A DNA stretch of 64,000 nucleotides from Acrasis kona (Eukaryota; Heterolobosea; Eutetramitea; Acrasida; Acrasidae), in NCBI GenBank assembly GCA_026419775.2, contig JAOPGA020000580.1, positions 1 through 64,000 on the forward strand, in the 5' to 3' direction. Position 1 is the stretch's first letter, and the number at the start of each line of letters is the position of its first letter. This document shows, in pieces, positions 53,212 through 62,752 of this stretch. The translations under genes were made by a program, and so were the position numbers. The notes below the pieces were generated by a model. It was not told where the DNA came from, did no database searches, and saw only the letters and a list, made by a program, of their open reading frames with translations.

Positions 53212-53344
53212 TAAATAATTATTGAACTCAATACATCAAATCTAACTATTGTATTGTTGCATGCAACGAATGGAAAGGAGAGACACACAATTGATACATT
53301 TCAAAGATACTATTTTATTTGAAACAGCAAGCAGAGCATACAAC

Positions 53345-54628
53345 CTATATTTTGGGGATTCCCGCAGTGGGGAACGACAAGAGGGTGAAACCTGTTGATT
53401 CAACTTCATTTTTCTTCTCGGGTATTGGAGGAAGAACAGTTTGTGCTTTTCCATAATAACGATTAATGAATGGTGACATAAACTCCGTTACGCTTGGATC
53501 CTTATTCTGGGGATAGAATTTGAAAAACTTCATCTTGTTCATTGCTTCCTTCTCCTTGTCAGGAATGGCATCCAACATTGACTTCTTCTCTGCGTCCTTT
53601 TCCTCGTTAGCCTTCTTTTGTTTTGCAACCTCCTTCTTAATTTCTTCTTTGACTGTGGCTCCATGTTTATCAATGTCTAGGTCGTTATCGTCACAGGTAG
53701 CCTCTACGGTGTCATTCAAACTGTCGCTCTTCCAGTCGAAATTAATCATGATTCCTCTACCTTCAATTGTCGTAATGACGCTGACCTCAGTTGTGTTATC
53801 TGAGTCATCTAAAAGTGAGTCTGGACGGAAAAAGTATGGAAGGCAGTATTCGTAAGCTCTCGCTTCTTCTTCCTTCATGAACTTGACTTGATTACGACGT
53901 AACTTGCAATGAAGCATAAAAGTGTGTTGTTGGTCCTTTTTGCTCAAGTGGTCAATGTCGAAAGGAACCCAAGCCATCTTCATAGAGCTCATCTCGATGA
54001 TCTTCTCTTCAGTCATTTGGACGCTGTTGATTCCGACCTTACTTGGTGGCGGGACGTCTCCGACTGCTGCGACAATGACAGGAACGTAACTTAAGCCATG
54101 CTTTTCAACAAGTTGTGCTGTGTAAGTGTTAGTAGTAGTATAAAATCAAAACGTACGTTCTGTCGATCCAAACAAGTACAAGTACCTGGCTCCGTTAATT
54201 TCGCTGTCTTCGTCTTCGAGCATTTCTTCGAGGTGGTCGAAATCCCAGTCTATTTTATACGTTTCATCGTACTGATTTAACTCCATCCCTACGAGGAAAA
54301 TTTCTTTCCATCCTTGCCATGTAGAATATTCTGGTTGATCCTTTACGGACCCCTTCTGAATTTTGAGCTTCTTCCTGGCGCCTCCGCGTTCATAAAGTGG
54401 TTTTTCTGCGGTCTCAGCACGTTCAATTTTTTTACGTTTGCGGGTCACTGCCTTAGGTATAATAATGTCTTTCTGTTTTTCAGTTTCTTTCTTTTCTTTT
54501 CTAATTCTCCTTTTGCGCGGGTTTTCGGTAATGTTTTGTTCACCAATCACAACTTTGCCTGACCGTGTAGTGCGCTCGGGTAGCTCTTGAACGCGGTCTA
54601 CTTTCTTCGAGGCTTTAACTTCACTCAT
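53345..54628 (-). CDS. Nuclear-looking hypothetical protein
   Basis: Two exons (54628-54157 and 54117-53345; 39-nt intron), 414 aa. The first 95 residues are very basic with several possible nuclear-localisation clusters (KRRIRKEKKETEKQK, TRKRKKIER). A folded middle follows (GWKEIFLVGMELNQYDETYK, NGARYLYLFG, then LVEKHGLSYVPVIVAAVG and MAWVPFDIDHLSKKDQQH). The sequence then becomes Lys/Glu-rich and helical, and ends in a Pro-rich tail. I do not recognise the family. The layout would suit a chromatin or RNP factor, which is inference. Confidence 0.6.
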
Positions 54629-54973
54629 GTTTGTTAACGTTAAAATTTTAGTTTACAACCAGAGTGTGATGACAATAGATGTACATTATTCATCATGAAT
54701 AATCTTGAACAATAACTGTTCGAGTTCAGTTTACAGCAGCGATTTGGCTCATTTGAATTAGTTCACTTTGAACATTACTGATAAAAACTCGTAGGTAGTA
54801 TTCGTTAATGGGCGAAACTCAACAGAGATCGTGCACACAATATGAATAACTATAGACCATAAACTAAAATAATGCCTATTGATGGGAAGAAGAGATGAGT
54901 AGGACCTTCAAAATTAAAAGCTATATTCGTTGATAATAGATCCTCAATTTATTAAATATTAATTAAGCTATCA
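54629..54973. other. Intergenic region upstream of tRNA-Phe
   Basis: 345 bp between the start of the nuclear-looking gene and a tRNA. AT-rich, with no ORF with an ATG longer than about 20 codons and no obvious repeat. Confidence 0.4.
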
Positions 54974-55046
54974 GCCTCAATAGCTCATCTGGGAGAGCGT
55001 ACGACTGAAGATCGTAAGGTAGCGTGTTCGATCCACGCTTGAGGCA
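54974..55046 (+). tRNA. tRNA-Phe (GAA)
   Basis: The full cloverleaf can be folded. Acceptor arms GCCTCAA and TTGAGGC pair perfectly; D arm GCTC/GAGC; anticodon stem TACGA/TCGTA closes the loop CTGAAGA with anticodon GAA; T arm contains TTCGATC; the discriminator is A. No intron. A and B internal promoter boxes fit (TAGCTCATCTGGG and GTTCGATCC). Confidence 0.96.
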
Positions 55047-55158
55047 TTTCTTTTGTGGATGAAGTTTTCAAACACACCGAAAGGTGATGAGTTTTCAAGT
55101 AAAAGCAACTACAGGAAACAAAGGCAATATTTCTATTACAACGACATTGTTTAATTTA

Positions 55159-56841
55159 TTAATCTAAATCACCTGGAATTATATTTTTTCCAAGATTAGA
55201 ATTGTTGGAGTAATCGATATTGATGTCGACAACTACAACACCTTCATACTCCACAGCCTCTTTCATCACACTCATCAACTCCGATGTTTCATTAATGCGC
55301 AAACCCTTTGCACCAAAGCTTTCCGCATACTTCACAAAATCAACATGACCAAGCTTCACTCCACTATCCCTTCCGTACTTGTATATTTCTTGAAAGCTCA
55401 CCATATTATAAGAATGGTCATTCCAAATAAAATGTGTAATGTTGCATTTCTGCTCCACTGCAGTCGCTAATTCTTGACCGCTAAATAGAAAACCGCCATC
55501 ACCACTCACTGAAATAACTTTTTTGGAACAAGGGACATCTTGGCATAGAGACGCACCGATTGCCCAAGGAAGTGCAACTCCTAATGTCTGTTGACCATTA
55601 GAGAACAACAATGAGCGAGACTGGTATGCATAAAAATATCTGGCCATATAAATATAAACGGATCCAATATCGACTGCTACAGTCGTATCGTCGCTAATAA
55701 GAGAACGTAGAACTTTAATAAAATGAAGAGGATGGATTTTATCTTTCAACGAATCTTGGATAGACTTGGAAGGAGTTTGTATGGAGATTATTTCTTGACG
55801 GAGTTTTTGTAAAAACTCCGGATCAAAAGAAGAAACTTTATTAGTGCCATTCTTTATAGCATCAAGGGTGTCAGGGATCGAACCTAACAGTTCTACGGTT
55901 GGTTTATAAAATTGATCAAAGTCACATCGGATGGAGTCAAGATGTATAAGTTTGAACTTTGTGTCCTTTGTCCATTGAACGGCGTCGTACTCTATGGGAT
56001 CGTACCCAACTGTAATAACGAGATCGCTCTTTGCTAATAACTTATCTCCTGGTTGATTTCTAAACAGGCCGACTCTTCCGTAGAATAAATGTACGAGTTC
56101 GCGATTAAGACATCCTGCACCTTGGAATGTTTCGACTACTGGCATTGGGTGCTTTTGTAGGAATGAGTGAACGCATGACACCGTGTCTGGATCGCTTGAT
56201 CTTAATCCTAAAAATAGAACAGGGTTCTTGGCACTTTCCAACATTGATATACATGATTTGATGCTTTTCGAGTTGGCAATGCCGTATTCTGGAGCGACGT
56301 ATGATTCTGGAGGGAATGCCAATACTTTAGAATGAAGTGGTCCAATGTCCATTGGAATGGAAACGAACACAGCTCCTTTGGGATTAGATTCCGCTTCTCG
56401 GAAGGCATTGCAAAATACCTCTGCAACATCATCCTCATGGTTGATCTCTATTGCATTCTTGACAACTGGACGAAGAACATCGGTCGCCTTTAGCGATTGA
56501 TGTGTTCTCTTGGTTGCTTGTGGCCTTGCTACAGACCCTGCTATTGCTACAATAGGATCAGACTCGGTATTCGCTGTGGCAAGGGCTGTTACCAGATTAG
56601 TTGCGCCAGGACCCGAGGTGACAAGGCAAACACCTGGTTTACCTGTAATTCTGCCGATAGCTCCTGCAATAAATCCTGCATTTTGTTCGTGTCTGCAAAC
56701 AACAAGGTTGACGTCTGGATGATTTAGTAGTTCATCAAATATGGAATCGATTTTTGCTCCTGGTATACCAAAGATATGTTTAACCCCTGCATTTATCAAG
56801 CTCTGGACGACTATCTTCGCACACGATGTTTGTTCCGACAT
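55159..56841 (-). CDS. alsS: Catabolic acetolactate synthase (AlsS type, bacterial-like)
   Basis: Single exon, 560 aa, close to bacterial AlsS (about 555-570). It would join two pyruvates to 2-acetolactate with thiamine diphosphate. Motifs include HIFGIPGAKIDSIFDELL, the catalytic Glu52 in CRHEQNAGF, LVTSGPGATNLVT, ANTESDPIVAIAG, GRVGLFRNQPGD, GYDPIEYDA and the TPP motif SGDGGFLFSGQELATAVE. GIPGAKID, FRNQPGD and GYDPIEYD separate AlsS from the anabolic, FAD-dependent enzymes, and there is no plastid or mitochondrial leader. Intron-free, so lateral transfer from bacteria is likely. No acetolactate decarboxylase (AlsD) lies in the window, so the product's fate is unknown. Confidence 0.9.
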   Translation of the reverse strand: MSEQTSCAKIVVQSLINAGVKHIFGIPGAKIDSIFDELLNHPDVNLVVCRHEQNAGFIAGAIGRITGKPGVCLVTSGPGATNLVTALATANTESDPIVAIAGSVARPQATKRTHQSLKATDVLRPVVKNAIEINHEDDVAEVFCNAFREAESNPKGAVFVSIPMDIGPLHSKVLAFPPESYVAPEYGIANSKSIKSCISMLESAKNPVLFLGLRSSDPDTVSCVHSFLQKHPMPVVETFQGAGCLNRELVHLFYGRVGLFRNQPGDKLLAKSDLVITVGYDPIEYDAVQWTKDTKFKLIHLDSIRCDFDQFYKPTVELLGSIPDTLDAIKNGTNKVSSFDPEFLQKLRQEIISIQTPSKSIQDSLKDKIHPLHFIKVLRSLISDDTTVAVDIGSVYIYMARYFYAYQSRSLLFSNGQQTLGVALPWAIGASLCQDVPCSKKVISVSGDGGFLFSGQELATAVEQKCNITHFIWNDHSYNMVSFQEIYKYGRDSGVKLGHVDFVKYAESFGAKGLRINETSELMSVMKEAVEYEGVVVVDINIDYSNNSNLGKNIIPGDLD

Positions 56842-57144
56842 GTTTAAAAATTATTAATAGAATTGTAATTATAATCACTTTTTATTTTCATGACAAAATT
56901 TCAAAACCATTTTTCATAATTGAGAATATCATCATGTGTTTTTCAAATATAAGAAATACAGTCATTGGTTTCTAGATGTTCATTACATATTGTTGAAGAT
57001 AAGAACCTGTCCAGACCACTATCAAAGCAAAATCAAGCAATGAATGAGAAGTTTATTTTGATTGTATTTCTGAACTGCTAAAGATACTATTTCATATGTA
57101 CAAGTACCCAAATCCACATGTTTATTAAATACAAAAATGCTTAC
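56842..57144. other. Intergenic region
   Basis: 303 bp between the acetolactate synthase start and the end of a secreted-protein gene. No ORF, RNA or repeat is seen. It presumably contains the synthase promoter. Confidence 0.4.
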
Positions 57145-57684
57145 TTAATGAGGTAATTTTGCGCTGTTGTCACCTACAGAAGTCTTTGCGCTGTCTTTTG
57201 TAAAAGCTCTGTTGTGTGTTTTAATACATCCATTACAGGACATGCAGTATGCCTCTGCAAGTTTGGCCTGAGATTCGTCCAACTCTCCAGCTAGTAAGCA
57301 GCTACCAGTGTTTCCGTAATAAAAGAATCTTTGTTTGCATCCTCCATCAAAATGAGCTTGATCAGATACTTTGCTCATACAGTCGATTCTACAGGATGCA
57401 GCCAGCTTATAACCCTTTGCTAAAAAGTATTTTGATTGTCTTCTTATATTTCCTCTTCCTATGGAATCTTTTTCGCCATTGGTTTTTTTGGGACATTTTA
57501 GAGATGGCAGTTCAGAGGAGGCGACAGAGAGAGAGTGGATTACCAACGATTTATTATTATCCTTCTTGAAAGTAGCTGATGTCAAAGAAGCTTGGTCGCT
57601 GGAACTTGTACTCGGGATATCGCCCCCTAAAGTGCATGCAAGTAGACCAAGTATACACAATGACAAAAGTAACTTCATATACAT
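57145..57684 (-). CDS. Secreted Cys-rich hypothetical protein
   Basis: ATG at 57684, 179 aa. A signal peptide is clear (MKLLLSLCILGLLACTLG, starting at the second Met). A Ser/Thr-rich linker is followed by a Cys-rich part (SCRIDCMSKVS, DGGCKQRFFYYGNTGSCLLA, YCMSCNGCIK) with eight or more cysteines, likely disulfide-bonded outside the cell. The GNTGSC-LL turn resembles apple/PAN-type loops only weakly, so I do not assign a family. Confidence 0.65.
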   Translation of the reverse strand: MYMKLLLSLCILGLLACTLGGDIPSTSSSDQASLTSATFKKDNNKSLVIHSLSVASSELPSLKCPKKTNGEKDSIGRGNIRRQSKYFLAKGYKLAASCRIDCMSKVSDQAHFDGGCKQRFFYYGNTGSCLLAGELDESQAKLAEAYCMSCNGCIKTHNRAFTKDSAKTSVGDNSAKLPH

Positions 57685-57805
57685 TGGTTTTTATGATAAA
57701 ATATAACTTTCAATTGTCACAAGTTGTCAATCACAAATGTCACTTGATGCATACTGGTTATTGAACTTGACCTACTTTTGATTCCTCAGACTTGCCCGAT
57801 TTGTT

Positions 57806-57955
57806 ATGTCAGAAAACATAGATGAGAATAATTACAAAAAAATCATAAAATTTTTCAAACAACGAGCAGCCCTGAATACAGAGGTGGCGAGGATGAGGCC
57901 AGGACAACTGCCATCCAATGAGGAATTAGAACCGATGCTATCAAGAGTTGAATAA
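57806..57955 (+). CDS. Small conserved-looking protein, 49 aa
   Basis: An ATG frame of 49 codons ends in TAA and is followed by AT-rich sequence with the converging gene's stop 51 bp away. The product has a helical charged start (MSENIDENNYKKIIKFFKQR) and a tail with PGQLPSNEELEPML that looks like a small structured helix-turn motif. The codon pattern is coding-like and the ORF fits the gap between two genes. No family is recognised. A 5' UTR exon junction may lie at the TCAG just upstream. Confidence 0.5.
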   Translation: MSENIDENNYKKIIKFFKQRAALNTEVARMRPGQLPSNEELEPMLSRVE

Positions 57956-58006
57956 ACAGAATTCTATTTTTATTAAAAACCTAGTTTTTTCGAAATCGCG
58001 AACAAG

Positions 58007-59050
58007 TCACTCTAAAAATCTGGTGATACTCTCCATCATTTGCCTCACTACGAAATTTGTAGATGACCTGGCCAGAAGTTCTAAATGATGAGCCATTAAA
58101 TACTCCGAAAGTACATACACCTCCGCCGCACAGTCATAACAGTGTTCTACTCCGACTCCAACTACACCGTGACTAAACCACGTTGCGCGTTGGCGACTGT
58201 TAAAATAAAACATCTTCTGCTCATACTCCTTGTGATCATAACTCCTAGTATCACTATCTCTTGCTACAACAAGGAATGCTTGCGTCGTTGAACTTGATCC
58301 CCATATAGGAAAGTATAGTTTGCCATCAAAAAAAGTTGTTTGTCCACTTGTGTATGGTAAACTGAACGCAAATAGGGAACAAAGAGGTCTCATCAGCGTA
58401 TGATAGACCATTTGCCTTCGATTAATTAAATCAATTTCTCCATTGTTGTGATCTCTAGGTATCTTTAGATTACAAATCAATATAATATTATTGAATTGAC
58501 TGAAGGTTGATGCTGCCTCATAACTAAATTCTTCTTGTTTCAATATCACTCTATTTGAGTTTAGATAGAAGTTTTTCGACATTTTATTAGGAGAGGTGTC
58601 GAATATTATCCATGAGTACTTCGGAAATAGTTCCAAAAGGTAAACTACTTCGTGGAATCCACTGTCGCATACATAAATGACAGTCAAGTTGGTTTTACAT
58701 GTCTGTACGGACACGTTTGTTAGGAACTCAATCAGTAAGATCAATTTCTTTCTTTTTCTTAAATCTCCAATGTAGCTCTTTTCTTGATCTTCTCTCTTGT
58801 AGTACTTTTTTCTACAAGAGATATCTGTTAATAACCTGTCACACTCATTGAAAGTGTGGTCTGCGAGTTGTAGGCGTCTGTCTAAATGGTATTTACTTTT
58901 CAAAGTGGACTCTATTATATTTTTAACACTCATATACTTGGGGTGCTTGAATTTATTTATTGTGCGAATGGATGTCATTCTTAAGGGCTTTTTTTTTGTT
59001 TTCATTAGTGACGACTTTGTCTTCTTTGTAGTCTGTAGTCTCTTCACCAT
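58007..59050 (-). CDS. VP39-like (NCLDV-type) mRNA cap 2'-O-methyltransferase homologue, probably altered active site
   Basis: Single exon, 347 aa. After a basic N-terminus (KKTKSSLMKTKKKPLR), residues about 95-340 follow the fold order of the poxvirus/NCLDV poly(A)-polymerase regulatory subunit and 2'-O-methyltransferase family: a Rossmann strand with loop CDSGFHE (128-134; the family has a Gly-rich SAM loop), WIIFDTSP (147-154), FNNIILICNLK (186-196), QMVYHTLMRPLCSLFAFSLP, FDGKLYFPIWGSSST and YEQKMFYFNSRQR. The catalytic Asp of the family appears to be Asn194, and the SAM loop is changed, so the protein may be inactive. Probably captured from a giant virus and kept by the host. A match by pattern, not by search. 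Confidence 0.68.
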   Translation of the reverse strand: MVKRLQTTKKTKSSLMKTKKKPLRMTSIRTINKFKHPKYMSVKNIIESTLKSKYHLDRRLQLADHTFNECDRLLTDISCRKKYYKREDQEKSYIGDLRKRKKLILLIEFLTNVSVQTCKTNLTVIYVCDSGFHEVVYLLELFPKYSWIIFDTSPNKMSKNFYLNSNRVILKQEEFSYEAASTFSQFNNIILICNLKIPRDHNNGEIDLINRRQMVYHTLMRPLCSLFAFSLPYTSGQTTFFDGKLYFPIWGSSSTTQAFLVVARDSDTRSYDHKEYEQKMFYFNSRQRATWFSHGVVGVGVEHCYDCAAEVYVLSEYLMAHHLELLARSSTNFVVRQMMESITRFLE

Positions 59051-59671
59051 TTTATGTTGTTTGAATATTATTGTTGTTTATGATATCGGTTATGTAGTGA
59101 CGCATAATAGAACTAATTACAACATTATTATGATTAGTAGATAATTTTAACGTCTAATTATTTGGAGCGTTTCGTTACAAAAGGATGGAGGATTGTATGA
59201 TGTAATTATTTAGACGATGCCCCTTTTATCTTCTCCAAGATGGTGGCAAGATTTGCTCAAAATTATAATCGATTTTTATAATTGTTACATGGTCACAACG
59301 TTTGAATGTGCGTGCAGTTCTGCTTGTTTGGATACTTTGTCGGTCATAATAATCAACCAGTGTAACGGTGATGATCATTAAATTTTCAAGATATAAATTA
59401 TTGATGTTTCGACTCGCTGTGTGATTTCCTCATTATTATAATTACTAATGTATATTATATATGCACACACCAGAGAAGAGGGTTAACTTGCTTGCGTTTG
59501 CAATTCTAAACGAATAATGTAGTGGATGTAGGATTATGTTTGCCTCAGATTTGGCTCCTTATTGTTTGAACACCTTGTCATTTTTATCTGTGCCCCTAGC
59601 GTCCTCCTCGTATGAGCAGTAACTTTTCTTGATTTACAATTTGAAAAAATAGACTATCACACCAAAAAAAC
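59051..59671. other. AT-rich intergenic region
   Basis: 621 bp with the longest ATG frames under about 10 codons on either strand. TATATTATATATGC near 59450-59465 could be promoter-like for the next small gene. Nothing else is seen. Confidence 0.45.
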
Positions 59672-59935
59672 ATGACCGAAAGACCTTCAGTTAAAGACCA
59701 GGAACACGTATTTATAGTCCCAACTAACGAAGAGAGCAAGGGATCAATGCTCCAAGAATTAAGCGGTTCTGATTTCGAAGCTAGGCGTAGTCTAGAAACT
59801 CATGAGACCAGCCAAAAGAGATTGGAGGAAACAATACACGACAGCAAGGTGCAAGGATTTGAAAATGAACCAGTAGAGCCAGTCGTGGTAAAAAGACAAA
59901 CAGAGGAGAGCGAAGATAGCCCATGGTCAAAGTAA
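59672..59935 (+). CDS. Small hydrophilic acidic protein
   Basis: ATG at 59672, 87 aa, TAA-terminated, followed by AATAAA within 15 bp. The product is strongly hydrophilic with many Glu, Ser, Lys and Val and no Cys (SVKDQEHVFIVPTNEESKGS; PVEPVVVKRQTEESEDSPWS). It is probably disordered, like small stress-type or regulatory proteins, but no family is recognised. Confidence 0.5.
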   Translation: MTERPSVKDQEHVFIVPTNEESKGSMLQELSGSDFEARRSLETHETSQKRLEETIHDSKVQGFENEPVEPVVVKRQTEESEDSPWSK

Positions 59936-60000
59936 TGTTACAGAAATAAACAATCGTTGTTATCGATGCCCTAGTTAACCTATACTCAACTTTATTAAAA

Positions 60001-60076
60001 TCTTAAAAATAAATTAAGATTGAAGTATTTGTTCGTAAGAAGGTTGACTTACTTCAATCTTAATATTATTTTAAGA
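60001..60076. repeat. 76-bp inverted repeat (hairpin)
   Basis: A 27-bp left arm (60001-60027) and right arm (60050-60076) are reverse complements except at three positions. The inner 15 bp, ATTAAGATTGAAGTA and TACTTCAATCTTAAT, are perfect. The loop is 22 bp. This is the strongest palindrome noticed in the window. It lies about 65 bp after the stop of the small hydrophilic gene and may be a mobile-element remnant or a 3'-end structure. Confidence 0.75.
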
Positions 60077-60345
60077 TAAATTGAAATTAATCATCTAGCA
60101 GCCCTACAATTTTATCAAGCAACAATTAGAGGTATACTGAGATCATTTACATACCATTGTCATGCTAAAGTAATAGAAATAGATATTAAACATCAAATAA
60201 TAAACAAACCATCCTACTATACTTTGATTAACGTATTACGTAATTCATCAATGTAGTGTAATTAAGTATTAAAAAATGCTTGAAATTTATGTCAGGAGTT
60301 TTGAGTTGAATTATATAATAAATTGAGTTAACAAATCAAATTTGA

Positions 60346-60483
60346 ATGAAAGTTTTTCAGAATCTGCTTGTTTTTTTAATATATGTGTTTTTTAAATATT
60401 TATGTGAAGGAGAAGAACTTGACGAAAAGGACAGTCGAATAAAACTAGATTTAAGCAATGCATCATTTTATTGCTGTTCTTAA
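60346..60483 (+). CDS. Candidate small secreted peptide
   Basis: An ATG opens 45 codons: a hydrophobic start (MKVFQNLLVFLIYVFFKYLC) like a signal peptide, then an acidic stretch (GEELDEKDSRIKLDL) and CCS at the end. It may be the first exon of a larger gene or a chance ORF. The only support is the signal-like N-terminus. Confidence 0.2.
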   Translation: MKVFQNLLVFLIYVFFKYLCEGEELDEKDSRIKLDLSNASFYCCS

Positions 60484-61476
60484 TTACATTCTGTAAAGCA
60501 CCTTTGACCTTGTTCAATCAATTTAAATCTTGCTGTGGTTATAACTGTTATAAAATTGAAATTAGGGATGAATAAACATGTATCGGTGCGACGGATCACT
60601 TCAAACAGGTGGCATTAGTCTAAGTCTGTTGAAAAATAACGAATAAACTCAGGAGGGTTTTGGCTATTCAACTAACGAAACATAGAAATGAAGACTTATG
60701 ATCTGCTTCTTGTTAACAATCCAAAGGGTAATGTAGGTACCAAATAACAAACACTTGAGATGTCTGGTCAAAGTTAATAACACGTGCTGTTGTCACTTAC
60801 TAAAAGTACATCGCTTCTGCAATTCTTGCAACCATAATCCAAGAATAAGTACCTTTAAAAGTTTTAATCAGTGTTCGTTTAATTTTAACTTACTTCAAGT
60901 TACATCAAATGTGAAAATCAAAAATTATTCTCTAGAGAAATTTGTATTGTATTTGTCTGTGTTCACGATTGCACTATTTCCTAGAAATCTCGCAATATTT
61001 TAGTTGCTGTCGGACCTGTTATCAAAATGTTATTATATCTTTTGAAAGTAATTCTTACGTGTTATGTTAATACTCTATAACATAATCACAAAGATAGGAT
61101 GGTTCGCTTTTGCAGACAGGAGTTTTTCTTTTGTTTGTGATGATCAATTTGTTCTATTTAACATGGGTGCGAGCCAATGAAATTGTTTGGTCAACAACAA
61201 ATAAGCGGTAAAGTTATTGTAACTGATGATCAATTCACTTGCTTGTGTTATCAAAGACGTCAAATGTTTTCGACTAAATCTTAGTGAATTAAAGCTCCAA
61301 CATGTTGAGAATAGGTTAATTTTGCTCAAAATTAGGTGCGTTAGAATTGCTTCGAGGTGTAGACAAAGAACATACGATCAGTCTGTACAGATATGCCCTC
61401 TTAATCACTAAACTGAAAAATACCCAAAAGACTGTATCTTTTGTTATGGGTTGATTATAGTTTATCAAATAATTAT

Positions 61477-62752
61477 TTATTTCGCGTCCGACTCTTCATC
61501 GGAATACTCAAATACAATTGACCGTTTTCGTTTGAGATCCTGGCTCTTTATTTCTTTCTGTTGCTTCTTAGGCTTCTTCTCTTCCTTTTTAGATTCTCGA
61601 CGGTAATGTGGTGGTCGGATGCACTCGACAACATTTAAACCATCTCTTTTAATGACCCTGATAGATTGGTCCAATCTTTTACTTATTTGTATGGATGTTC
61701 CTATCCGTCCGAACCCAACACCCGCTGTAGCGGATGATGTTAAATGAATGTCCGTGATGCTCCTCCAAATAACTCTTACCACACCGTCGCAACCATTAAG
61801 GTCAATGGCAACTCGTAGTGTGTCAAAGATAAAGTAATTTCCTCTGCCATTGAATCCCATTTTTTTTGTTGCTAATCTTCCTGAGTCTTTCACTACCGGA
61901 TAAAATACTCCAAAAGTGTGTGAATTCACATCTTCGTCCTTATGACCTATATTGCTAAAATGGTCAGTCGTAATACTCAGGTTACTGCCAAACGTGTCTT
62001 CTTGTTCGGAACCCTTACGATAGAGAGGATTGCAAATTGAGGGTGATTCTAGATTCACCTGCTCATCAACTGCGGAAGCGTAAATCAAGGGGCTTAGGCT
62101 TGAAAATAGATCTTGGTATACGTTACCAATGTCGGCTAATTCTTTGTCACAAGGTTCTTGGTCTTCAATGTTGTGTGTGATTGTGGTGCCAATTGTGTAT
62201 CCGTTTCCAACAAAGTCTCGCCTCCAACCAGCAGCAAACATTTTTCCAGAAGACCCTCCAGCTTTATGAGCCCTATTTCCTTTCACTTCAGGACGTACTA
62301 AAGTTTGATGATGTAGCTTCTGCGAGGTATTCTCGTATGTTTTAAAAAGTTCAGNGCTCATGGAACCAAACTCGTCAAATTGTATGACTAGCAATGCCTC
62401 ATTAGTATTGTGGTCAACAACAACCACTGTCCCGTACTTGAAAATTTTAAATTCATTTTGTTTGTGTGTTTTCTCAAAGTCTACGTATGATACAGTGTGG
62501 CCTTCATATAAAGACTTCTGTATATGCACTCGATAAACGTATACATTATTCATTGTACACTACATGTGGTAAGAATTGCATAAGTATGTTTGTACTTACA
62601 GTTTTCTTGGCTGCATCAATTTTCTCAGCAATTTGTTCTTTCTTATCCTTCTTACGATTAAAGTACCTCTTCTTGTTCATCGCACGTCGTGTCATTGCAA
62701 GGTCACTCATGTTTGTTTTGTAATGTTGTGGTGATATTTTTTTAACCGCCAT
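61477..62752 (-). CDS. Hypothetical protein with basic ends
   Basis: Two exons (62752-62600 and 62559-61477; 40-nt intron), 411 aa. I chose the ATG at 62752 (MAVKK) because the upstream codons lack one. Exon 1 is Lys/Arg-rich (RRAMNKKRYFNRKKDKKEQI). The middle part looks folded, with beta-type stretches (FKIFKYGTVVVVDHNTNEAL, FAAGWRRDFVGNGYTIGTTI, GFNGRGNYFIFDTLRVAIDL, VRVIWRSITDIHLTSS). The C-terminus is basic and Lys/Glu-rich (KEEKKPKKQQKEIK). Nuclear localisation is likely; no family is recognised. Base 62355 is an ambiguous N, so one residue (codon) is unknown. Confidence 0.65.

Larger units (their letters stand above)
59936..61476. other. Long gene-poor region
   Basis: 1.5 kb between a small gene and the next minus-strand gene. 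It contains a 76-bp inverted repeat at 60001-60076 and a candidate 45-codon ORF at 60346-60483, both listed separately. ATG or TTG frames at 60755-61003 and 61226-61411 have no features. The AT content is among the highest in the window. Confidence 0.5.

Noticed and set aside
58007-59050. Idea that the right part of the window is an integrated giant-virus segment
   Set aside because: Only one clearly NCLDV-like gene is present there; neighbours are host-type, with introns and a tRNA. Single-gene capture is the simpler reading.
61226-61411. 61-codon + strand ATG frame and nearby frames at 60755-61003
   Set aside because: Composition is like random AT-rich sequence; the second starts at TTG. 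No motif or exon partner was found.
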